Shown here: piece by piece, positions 7,627 to 13,961 of the stretch | Numbering within the stretch: the first letter of the stretch is position 1 | Layout: the number at the start of each line of letters is the position of its first letter | Assembly (NCBI GenBank): GCA_019414045.1 | Contig: DXMW01000015.1 | Span: 1-25,399, forward strand | Direction: 5' to 3' | Origin: Collinsella sp. | Lineage (GTDB): Bacteria > Actinomycetota > Coriobacteriia > Coriobacteriales > Coriobacteriaceae | Length of the DNA: 25,399 nucleotides | Translations under genes and position numbers: made by a program | The notes under the pieces: generated by a model | Databases searched by the model: none | Told to the model about the DNA's origin: nothing | Seen by the model: the letters and a program-made list of their open reading frames with translations, nothing else

Positions 7627-8379
7627 ATGACGCAAGCGATAACAGATCCCAAGCAGGCCTCCGCCGCGCTGGCGGAGCTGTTCAATACCCACGAGCACGT
7701 GGTGTTCTTTGGCGGCGCTGGTGTTTCCACGGCGAGCGGCATCCCCGATTTTCGCAGCGTGGACGGCCTGTATCACCAGCAGTTTGCCTATCCGCCCGAG
7801 ACCATGCTCTCGCATAGCTTTTACGAGACGCATCCGGCGGAGTTCTTCGACTTCTACCGCACCAAGATGATCGCGCTTAACGCTAATCCCAACCGCTGTC
7901 ACACCAAGCTCGCCGAGCTGGAGCGAGCCGGCGAGCTCGACGCCGTGGTGACGCAAAACATCGACGGCCTGCATCAGATGGCAGGCTCGCAGCGCGTGTT
8001 CGAGCTGCACGGATCGGTCCATCGCAACATTTGCCAGTCGTGCTGCGCGGTCTATAGCGCCGAGTGGATTTGCTCGCGCGAGCACGAGGACGCCGCGGGC
8101 GTGCCCGTGTGTCCTGCGTGCGGCGGGCGCATTAAGCCCGATGTGGTGCTCTACGAGGAGCCGCTCGACGAGCGCGTGCTGACCGGCGCCGTTGCCGCCA
8201 TCGCCGCGGCCGATGCCCTCATCGTGGGCGGGACCTCGCTCGTGGTGTATCCGGCGGCAGGCCTTACGCGTTACTTTACTGGCGATACGCTGGCCATTTG
8301 CAATTTGGCGCCTACCGATCAGGATGCAAATGCCGACCTGCTGATTTCTTGCGACATCGCGGCCGCGTTTGCGTTCTAG
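7627..8379 (+). CDS. cobB: NAD-dependent protein deacylase, sirtuin family
   Basis: Removes acyl groups from lysine side chains using NAD+. The 250-residue protein shows the NAD-binding GAGVSTASGIPDFR (about residues 34-47), NIDGLH near 118, the catalytic His in ELHGSV, two zinc-binding pairs CQSC and CPAC about 30 residues apart, and GGTSLVVYPAAG near the C-terminus. The insertion between the Cys pairs (YSAEWICSREHEDAAG) also carries a Cys. The ATG at 7627 follows GGAGG at a good distance; longer readings of the frame start within the divergent exonuclease region and are rejected. The folate gene follows after 95 bases, so it may be co-transcribed, but a possible promoter lies between. Confidence 0.93.
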   Translation: MTQAITDPKQASAALAELFNTHEHVVFFGGAGVSTASGIPDFRSVDGLYHQQFAYPPETMLSHSFYETHPAEFFDFYRTKMIALNANPNRCHTKLAELERAGELDAVVTQNIDGLHQMAGSQRVFELHGSVHRNICQSCCAVYSAEWICSREHEDAAGVPVCPACGGRIKPDVVLYEEPLDERVLTGAVAAIAAADALIVGGTSLVVYPAAGLTRYFTGDTLAICNLAPTDQDANADLLISCDIAAAFAF

Positions 8380-8393
8380 CCCGTGTGCGCGGA

Positions 8394-8452
8394 TACAATA
8401 GAAAGACTGAGTGCAAAGCGACCCCGCCGCCAGCTCCCCAAGCTCGGCGGCG
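8394..8452 (+). promoter_or_regulatory. Possible promoter and leader hairpin before folP-folK
   Basis: A TACAAT -10-like box at 8394-8399 has no good -35 partner; TTGCGT at 8369-8374 gives a 19-base spacer. A GC-rich hairpin follows at 8425-8452, with arms CGCCGC and GCGGCG and an inner AGCT pairing. The hairpin has no U-run, so it is more likely a leader structure than a terminator. Weak evidence. Confidence 0.3.
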
Positions 8453-8474
8453 TGGGCATTTTAGGAGGATGTTC

Positions 8475-10205
8475 ATGGCGAACGACAGCAAGACATGGCG
8501 GTGCGGAAAGTATGAGCTCAGCTTTGACCGTCCGCGCATCATGGGCGTCCTCAACGTGACGCCCGATTCGTTTAGCGATGGCGGGGAGCACTTCGACCCG
8601 GATGCCGCCATCGAGTACGGCCTGGCGATGCTCGACGCCGGCGCCGACATCATCGACGTAGGCGGCGAGTCCACGCGCCCCGGCTTTACCCCGGTTAATC
8701 CCGACGAGGAGGCTCGCCGCGTGCTGCCCGTGGTGCGCGCGCTGGCCAAAGAGGGCGCCATCGTCTCGATCGACACGCGTCACGTGGCGGTTGCCAAGGC
8801 GGCCGTGCGCTGCGGCGCCTCGATCGTCAACGACGTGACCGGCTTCACTGACCCCAAGATGGTCGAGTTTGTTAAGACGAGCACCTGCGGCGTCATCGTG
8901 ATGCATGCCGGCGAGGTCGCCGCGCCTACCCGCACGCACGCAACGGTGCAGCTCGATACCTCGGCGGCGGCGTTTGTTGCCGAGAAGGCGCGCGAGGCGG
9001 CTGCCGAGGCCGCGCGTGAGGCTGAGAAGCCGGCTCGCCGCCGTCGCGGCAAGTTACTGGGCGAGCCTAAGCCGGAGGCCAAGCTTCCGGGCGGCGTGGT
9101 GCAGCCCTCGTTGCCGTTTGGCGATCCGGAGCCCGCGACCGAGCCTGCAAGCGAGCAGGAGACGCCGGCCGCCGAGCAGGCTGCTGCCGCCGAGACCGTC
9201 GCGCCCGCGCCCGAGGCCACCGAGGCCGCATCGGAGTCCAATGACCGCCTGGCCGCCATGATGCGCCGCAGCGCCCGCCGCGAGGAGGCCTACGTGCCCA
9301 CCTCGCAGCTCCGCCGCTTCACCCTGCCCGATTCGGCGCCCATCATGCGCCGCGTCATGGGCTTTCTGTCCGACCAGGCCCGCGCGCTCATCCACGCCGG
9401 CGTGTCGCGCGACCGCATCTGCATCGATCCTGGCCCGGGCTTTGGTAAGTCGGCTAACGAGGACATCGTCATCCAGCGCGAGACTGCCAAGATGGCGTCA
9501 CTGGGCTATCCGCTCATGTGCGCTGTATCGCGCAAGCGCTTTGTGGGCGCCGTCTCGGGCGTGACCGAGGCCGCCGAGCGCGATGCCGCTACGTTTGGCG
9601 TGTGCCTGGGCGCCATCCAGGCCGGCGCCAACATCGTGCGCGTGCACGACGCCGCGGGCTTTGCGCAGTTCCTGAACGGCTACTGGGCGGTTGCCAAGCC
9701 GCAGCCGCGCCGCGCGTTTGTGGCCGTGGGATCCAACTTGGGGCATCGCTGCGACAACATCCGCGCCGCACGCGACATGATCGCCGAGATTCCACTTACC
9801 TGCGTGTCCAACTCCTCCAAGATCTACGAGAGCGAGCCGGCCTACGAGACGCGCCAGGACGCGTTTGCCAACGCCGTCATCGAGATCAAGACCGAGTTGG
9901 CGCCGCTGGTGCTGCTCGACGAGCTCATGAAGATCGAGGCCGAGCTGGGCCGCGACCGCTCCAAAAAGGCCAAGGCCAACGGTCCGCGCACCATCGACCT
10001 GGACCTGCTGTGGATGGACGGCGAGACCCACGGCGGCAAAAAGCTGCACCTGCCGCATCCGCTGATCGGCGAGCGCGACTTTGTGCTGGTGCCGCTCGAG
10101 GATCTGATGCACGACCCGGCGCGGTTCTTCCGCTACAACGGCGTCGAGGTCAAGGAGCCCGAGGATCGCGTGGGCCATATCGTGGGTGAATTGGGGCGTA
10201 TGTAG
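8475..10205 (+). CDS. folP-folK: Fused dihydropteroate synthase / HPPK with long insertion
   Basis: Carries two folate steps on one chain: pyrophosphorylation of hydroxymethyl-dihydropterin (HPPK) and its condensation with p-aminobenzoate (DHPS). DHPS occupies about residues 14-410, with IMGVLNVTPDSFSDGG, DVGGESTRPG, SIDTRH, IVNDVTG, DPGPGFGKS, AVSRKRF and IVRVHD all present. HPPK is about 411-576, with FVAVGSNLG, GPRTIDLDLLW and HPLIGERDFVLVPL. Unusual is a stretch of about 140 residues (146-287), rich in Ala, Glu, Pro and Arg, inserted after VMHAG, where other enzymes have a short loop. FolB is not encoded nearby. The ATG at 8475 is preferred over the ATG at 8469, which sits directly on the AGGAGG ribosome site. 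Confidence 0.93.
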   Translation: MANDSKTWRCGKYELSFDRPRIMGVLNVTPDSFSDGGEHFDPDAAIEYGLAMLDAGADIIDVGGESTRPGFTPVNPDEEARRVLPVVRALAKEGAIVSIDTRHVAVAKAAVRCGASIVNDVTGFTDPKMVEFVKTSTCGVIVMHAGEVAAPTRTHATVQLDTSAAAFVAEKAREAAAEAAREAEKPARRRRGKLLGEPKPEAKLPGGVVQPSLPFGDPEPATEPASEQETPAAEQAAAAETVAPAPEATEAASESNDRLAAMMRRSARREEAYVPTSQLRRFTLPDSAPIMRRVMGFLSDQARALIHAGVSRDRICIDPGPGFGKSANEDIVIQRETAKMASLGYPLMCAVSRKRFVGAVSGVTEAAERDAATFGVCLGAIQAGANIVRVHDAAGFAQFLNGYWAVAKPQPRRAFVAVGSNLGHRCDNIRAARDMIAEIPLTCVSNSSKIYESEPAYETRQDAFANAVIEIKTELAPLVLLDELMKIEAELGRDRSKKAKANGPRTIDLDLLWMDGETHGGKKLHLPHPLIGERDFVLVPLEDLMHDPARFFRYNGVEVKEPEDRVGHIVGELGRM

Positions 10206-10907
10206 ATGATCGAGATGAACGCTGTAGTCGCTGCCACTGAGCTCGACGCGGCGCGTGACGCGGGTCGCGAGGGCGTGTCCGCGGGCTGGTGCGCGTGGAG
10301 CGTGGGCGATGCTTCGCTGACGTTTTCGCTGGTCGTGCGTCCGGATGTGAACATGCATGCCTTCCACGGCCTGCCGTTTGTGGCCGCGATGGGCATGATG
10401 GACGCGCTCGTGGGCACGGCTTCGACGCCGGGGTTGGGCCTTGCCGGCAAGGTGGGCATTGAGTGGCCGAGCAATATCGTGTGCGGTGCGCCTGCGTTTG
10501 AGACGTCGCTCGCGCGTGTTGCCGTGAACGGCGGTGCCGGTGCTGCGGGCATGTTTGCCGCGGTGACGGTTGATATTGAACGTGCGGCGCTGGGCGAGCT
10601 TGGCGTGGATATGGCCGACGAGGTGCTGGTCGAGGCATTGGCCACCGCCGTGCTGACCCGCGTTGACACCTGGGCGGTTGCCGCCAACACACCACAGGGC
10701 GCTGCCGGCCCGCTGGCTCCGGTGCTGGGTGAGTACTTCGATATGGTGCCGCTGCTGGGTCGTCAGGTTGCGGCGGTGTCGCCCAACGGTTTGCCGCTTG
10801 CGGTCGGTGTGTTTGCGGGCCTGGACATCTGGGGCCGCGCGACCATCAAGACCGATGCCGGCGAGCAGGAGTTTCCGCCCGAGGCCGTACGGATTCGCGG
10901 GCTGTAA
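10206..10907 (+). CDS. Biotin-protein-ligase-like protein lacking the catalytic loop
   Basis: This 233-residue protein begins directly after the folP-folK stop codon, so it is in the same operon. Its order of elements follows bacterial biotin ligases: a VAATELDAARDAGREG start, SLTFSLVVRP for the LylSlvlRP strand, VGIEWPSNIVCG for the KWPNDvlv motif, and a C-terminal SH3-like part (GRQVAAVSPNG ... AVRIRGL). But the GRGR-type biotinyl-AMP loop is missing, the Lys of KWPND is Glu, and the Asp is Ser. The chain is therefore probably not an active ligase, though the fold may still bind a ligand or a partner. Its place in a folate operon is unexplained. The start could also be the ATG at 10215. Confidence 0.6.
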   Translation: MIEMNAVVAATELDAARDAGREGVSAGWCAWSVGDASLTFSLVVRPDVNMHAFHGLPFVAAMGMMDALVGTASTPGLGLAGKVGIEWPSNIVCGAPAFETSLARVAVNGGAGAAGMFAAVTVDIERAALGELGVDMADEVLVEALATAVLTRVDTWAVAANTPQGAAGPLAPVLGEYFDMVPLLGRQVAAVSPNGLPLAVGVFAGLDIWGRATIKTDAGEQEFPPEAVRIRGL

Positions 10908-10946
10908 CGCGGGGCGTTCGCGCCCAAAGATAGACATGACAACAAG

Positions 10947-10976
10947 ACCCTCCTCGGCCTGTGCCGGGGAGGGTTT
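10947..10976 (+). terminator. Terminator of the folate operon
   Basis: A 12-bp stem (10947-10958 with 10963-10974, one G-T pair) closes a 4-base loop, about 40 bases after the biotin-ligase-like gene. The T-run is short (TTT), as often in high-GC organisms. Confidence 0.7.
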
Positions 10977-11005
10977 CGCCTATCTGGGGAATGGGTTGCC
11001 AGCGC

Positions 11006-11048
11006 CCTATTCCTCAAAACTGAAAAATTTTCGTTTTTGAGGAATAGG
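11006..11048. repeat. 43-bp palindrome, copy 1
   Basis: Outer arms CCTATTCCTCAAAA and TTTTGAGGAATAGG flank an AT-rich centre that is itself nearly symmetric. It is the first of three copies around the ATPase gene and is separated from copy 2 by 43 bases. Confidence 0.85.
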
Positions 11049-11091
11049 ATTAAGGCGGCTCGGTCTTTCGCGAGGTATATTCGCTATAGAG

Positions 11092-11133
11092 CCTATTCCT
11101 CAAAACTGAAAATTTTTCAGTTTTGAGGAATAG
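11092..11133. repeat. Palindrome, copy 2, just before the ATPase start
   Basis: Almost perfect dyad with arms of about 20 bases (CTATTCCTCAAAACTGAAAA and its complement), ending 26 bases before the ATPase ATG. Shorter inverted matches outside it (GGTCTTT at 11062 with AAAGACC at 11140; GCTAT with ATAGC) could extend the structure. Its position suits an operator or a structured leader covering the promoter (TATATT at 11076 or TATAGA at 11085). Confidence 0.8.
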
Positions 11134-11159
11134 CGATAAAAGACCGCGAGGAGGCCCCG

Positions 11160-12356
11160 ATGAAACTCATCAATAGAACGTCATATATGGACACGTTGAC
11201 GAGTCTTATTGGCGTGCCGGACATCAAGGTCATCACGGGCATCCGTCGTAGCGGTAAATCAAAATTGCTCGAGGCCCTCCGCGATTACGTGGAGGCACAT
11301 CTGTCCAATTCGAATGTCATCCATATCAACTACAACCTCGATGAGTTCGAGAACCTGCTCGAGTATCACGCGCTGCTCGCCTATGTAAAAGAGCATCGAG
11401 TGTCCGGCAAACAAAACTTTCTGCTTATCGATGAAGTTCAGATGTGCGACGGTTTTGAGCGTGCGATCAATAGCCTTCACGCATCCGAGCAGTACGACAT
11501 ATTCATTACCGGATCGAATGCCTTTTTGCTGTCGAGTGATCTGTCGACGCTCTTTACGGGGCGTACGTTCGAGATCGAGGTTTTCCCATTCTCGTTTGAG
11601 GAGTATCGTCTCTATGGCGACGAGGGCGAGGTCGACCGCGACTTCGATGAGTACGCGAGAACCGGCGGTATGTCCGGCTCTTACCCTTATCCACTGCAGG
11701 AGCAGCGCTATCAATATCTCTCCAACGTCTTCAAGACGCTCATTGTGAGAGATATCGTGCAGCGGCATAACGTGAGAAACGAATCGGCGCTGCTGCGCAT
11801 TGCCGATTACATGATGGACAACGTTTCCAACATTACGTCGGCACGCAACATTACTGATGCATTAAATGCGGATGGGTTAAAGATTACGAACAAGACGGTC
11901 GGCACGTACATGGGGTACCTGTGCGATGCGTTTGCCTTCTATAAAGTTCGTCGGTACGACATTCGCGGCAAAAAATACCTTAAGAGCGGCGAGAAGTACT
12001 ATCTGGCGGACCATGCGTTTAAATATGCGCTTCTTGGTACACGTGATATGGATTGGGGACGCGTATACGAGAACATGGTGGCAATCGAGCTGCTGCGTCG
12101 CGGATACGAGGTATACGTCGGCGTGCTCTATAAAAAGGAAATAGACTTTGTAGCAATCAAGCGGAGCGAGAAACTCTACATTCAGGTGAGCGACGACATC
12201 AGCTCGGATAAGACATTTGAACGCGAGATTTCGCCACTGCTGAGCATTGGCGATGCGTATCCCAAGATGATTCTCGCCCGCACGCATCACGAGGCCACGG
12301 ATCGCGACGGAGTGCAGATCGTGGACCTGGCGAGGTGGTTGTGCGGCGAGGCGTAG
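11160..12356 (+). CDS. AAA ATPase with C-terminal DUF4143 domain (locus 1)
   Basis: 398-residue protein of the AAA_14-DUF4143 type. The N-terminal ATPase has Walker A GIRRSGKS (about residues 26-33), Walker B NFLLIDEVQ (near 90) and a sensor strand FITGSNA. The C-terminal part has the helix VYENMVAIELLRRGYEV and a degenerate PD-(D/E)XK-like end, EIDFVAI then YIQVS, where the usual ExK is QxS. Such proteins are common in actinobacteria, often in many copies, and their cellular role is not established. The ATG at 11160 follows GAGGAGG. Base composition is lower in GC than the flanking genes, suggesting acquisition. It stands alone between palindromic repeats. Function unknown; an ATP-driven DNA- or protein-handling role is inference only. 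Confidence 0.85.
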   Translation: MKLINRTSYMDTLTSLIGVPDIKVITGIRRSGKSKLLEALRDYVEAHLSNSNVIHINYNLDEFENLLEYHALLAYVKEHRVSGKQNFLLIDEVQMCDGFERAINSLHASEQYDIFITGSNAFLLSSDLSTLFTGRTFEIEVFPFSFEEYRLYGDEGEVDRDFDEYARTGGMSGSYPYPLQEQRYQYLSNVFKTLIVRDIVQRHNVRNESALLRIADYMMDNVSNITSARNITDALNADGLKITNKTVGTYMGYLCDAFAFYKVRRYDIRGKKYLKSGEKYYLADHAFKYALLGTRDMDWGRVYENMVAIELLRRGYEVYVGVLYKKEIDFVAIKRSEKLYIQVSDDISSDKTFEREISPLLSIGDAYPKMILARTHHEATDRDGVQIVDLARWLCGEA

Positions 12357-12363
12357 CAGAAAG

Positions 12364-12406
12364 CCTATTCCTCAAAACTGAAAAAATTTCGTTTTTGAGG
12401 AATAGG
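12364..12406. repeat. 43-bp palindrome, copy 3, after the ATPase
   Basis: Nearly the same sequence as copy 1, including the asymmetric centre ending TTTCGTTTTT. It lies 7 bases past the ATPase stop and between it and the converging coaX gene. It could act as a transcription stop for both, but has no T-run outside the stem. Confidence 0.85.
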
Positions 12407-12461
12407 ACCGATGCATTGCTTAGTCCGCCGCTCGCGCCCGTGCTCGACTTAAGCCCCTGCC

Positions 12462-13235
12462 TTACCCCAGCTCCTGCATGCGGCGGTAGATTTCGCAGAT
12501 GCCCTTGATGGTGAGCTGTCCGTCGACCACGTCGAAGGCATCGGTCGAATCGGCGACGATGCCGGCGAGACCGCCCGTGGCGATAACGGTGGCATCCTCG
12601 CGGCCCAGCTCGCGCTTCATGCGCTCGACCAGGCCCTCGGCCATGGCAGCAGCGCCCACCACGGCGCCGACCTTGATGCACTCCTCGGTATCGCGGCCGA
12701 TGGCATGCTCGGGCGCCTCGAGCGGCACGCTGGCGAGCTTGGCGGCACGGGCGGCAAGCGCGTCCATGGAGATGCGGATGCCCGGCGCGATCGCTCCGCC
12801 AATGTAATAACCGTCCTCATCGATGACGTCGATATTGGTCGCGGTGCCAAAGTCCACCACGATTGCCGGCGCGCCGTAGAAAGTTTCGGCCGCAACGGCG
12901 TTAGCGACGCGATCGGCGCCTACGGCTTGGGGACGCGCCGCGCGCAGCTTGGTCACGGCGGCCGTCTGCGGCCCGATGACGATGGCGTCTGCGGCAATGC
13001 GGTCGGCCACGGCGTGCCACTCGCGCGAGAGCTGCGGCACCACGCCCGCAAAGGCGATCGCGTCAACCGCATCGAGCGAGAGGCCGTACATCTTAAAGAA
13101 ACCCATCAGGCGCACGTGGATCTCGTCGGCGGTATAGGAGCGGTCGGTGGGCATGCGCCACGACTGCACCAGCTCGTCTCCGTCGAACAGGCCCATGGCC
13201 GTCTGCGTGTTTCCCATATCGATAGCGAGCAGCAT
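12462..13235 (-). CDS. coaX: Type III pantothenate kinase
   Basis: Phosphorylates pantothenate, the first step of coenzyme A synthesis. The 257-residue product shows the acetate-kinase-like fold of type III enzymes: the N-terminal phosphate loop LLAIDMGNTQTAMGLFDG, a central GADRVANAVAA (family form GxDR) and VVDFGTATNIDVID, followed by GGAIAPGIRIS with the GxGI-like segment. The ATG at 13235 matches the family N-terminus and has GGAG eight bases before it on the minus strand. A longer frame back to 13595 would read through the tRNA gene and is rejected. It is convergent with the ATPase of locus 1 and has no operon partner visible here. Confidence 0.94.
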   Translation of the reverse strand: MLLAIDMGNTQTAMGLFDGDELVQSWRMPTDRSYTADEIHVRLMGFFKMYGLSLDAVDAIAFAGVVPQLSREWHAVADRIAADAIVIGPQTAAVTKLRAARPQAVGADRVANAVAAETFYGAPAIVVDFGTATNIDVIDEDGYYIGGAIAPGIRISMDALAARAAKLASVPLEAPEHAIGRDTEECIKVGAVVGAAAMAEGLVERMKRELGREDATVIATGGLAGIVADSTDAFDVVDGQLTIKGICEIYRRMQELG

Positions 13236-13431
13236 GTCTACTCCCAGTGTTGGCATAAAAGGACGCGCACCATTGTATACGCGCCGTCGACGGCGCTCGG
13301 CCGCGATTCGTTTACGGTGATAGGGGCTGAGGGGTTTAAATATGAAGGAATTATGCTCTACGAGATTTTCCTTGCCGTTTACCGAACTCCCGCGTAATAT
13401 TCTTTCTTGCGCACATGAGGCGCCCAGACAT

Positions 13432-13508
13432 TGCGGGGTGGAGCAGTCTGGTAGCTCGCCGGGCTCATAACCCGGAGGTCGTAGGTTCAAATCCTGCCCC
13501 CGCGACCA
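13432..13508 (+). tRNA. Initiator tRNA-Met (CAT anticodon)
   Basis: A 77-base cloverleaf with encoded CCA end. Anticodon CAT is at 13466-13468, flanked by a stem with three G-C pairs (GGG/CCC), the hallmark of initiator tRNA. The T arm GTAGGTTCAAATCCTGC is regular. The first acceptor position is T facing G72, so position 1-72 has no Watson-Crick pair, as required of initiator tRNA, though the usual bacterial form is C facing A. Transcription runs away from coaX. Confidence 0.95.
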
Positions 13509-13518
13509 AGAACTTGCA

Positions 13519-13547
13519 GCTCGTCGGCCTAGCCGGCGAGCTTTTTT
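13519..13547 (+). terminator. Terminator after the tRNA
   Basis: A 10-bp stem (13519-13528 with 13532-13541, one G-T pair) with a tight loop is followed by six T, ten bases beyond the tRNA CCA end. Confidence 0.88.
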
Positions 13548-13597
13548 GTTATTCCGGGACCGTGTTTTCGGTCCAATTCCCAACCTCTCAATCAAAG

Positions 13598-13654
13598 ATC
13601 TCGATCTGTAACATCTAGACCCGATTTGGGCGGCTAGATGTTACAGATCGAGAT
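13598..13654. repeat. Hairpin repeat unit 1
   Basis: Perfect 21-bp arms (13598-13618 and 13634-13654; core ATCTCGATCTGTAACA) around a 15-base loop reading ACCCGATTTGGGCGG. First of three related units between the tRNA and the oxidoreductase gene. Confidence 0.85.
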
Positions 13655-13679
13655 ATACCGGTGGATTGGGTCCCGTTTG

Positions 13680-13735
13680 TCTAAATCTATAACACGAGGG
13701 ACGGATTTCGCCGAGTTGTTGTTATAGATTGAGAT
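13680..13735. repeat. Hairpin repeat unit 2
   Basis: The most divergent unit: arms CTAAATCTATAAC (13681-13693) and GTTATAGATTGAG (13721-13733) differ at one position, and the centre holds GGACGGATTTCGCCG. It is preceded by GGGTCCCGTTTGTCT, which also precedes unit 3. Confidence 0.75.
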
Positions 13736-13759
13736 TTTCTAGCAGGCGGGTCCCGTTTG

Positions 13760-13814
13760 TCTCGATCTGTAACAGTAAGACCCGATTTTGCCGCGTAACT
13801 GTTACAGATTGAGA
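13760..13814. repeat. Hairpin repeat unit 3
   Basis: Arms TCTCGATCTGTAACAGT (13760-13776) and ACTGTTACAGATTGAGA (13798-13814) differ at one position; the loop contains GACCCGATTTTGCCG. It is about 80 bp centre to centre from unit 2, the same as units 1 to 2. The stretch 13815-13949 before the oxidoreductase shows only a likely promoter region with no clear boxes. Confidence 0.8.
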
Positions 13815-13961
13815 TAAACCGACGGGCCGCCCCGCCCATCCCCATCCACCCGCCGCCACCTGATATTCGCCGATTTCCGTTGCGCCACTGTGCTCCCATG
13901 CCATATCCTCTAGACAACTACGCGGCACCATCGCCGCCGCGCCTACAAGAGAGGAATATCC

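Noticed and set aside
9498..10937. 479-codon minus-strand frame opposite folK and the biotin-ligase-like gene
   Set aside because: No recognisable domain, rich in Arg, His and Gln as typical of antisense frames; the plus strand explains the region.
13598..13814. CRISPR array in the triple hairpin region
   Set aside because: The units are long inverted repeats with varying arms, not identical direct repeats with unique spacers.
13432..13961. Integrated mobile element using the tRNA 3' end as attachment site
   Set aside because: No second copy of the tRNA 3' end and no integrase or phage gene occurs in the window.
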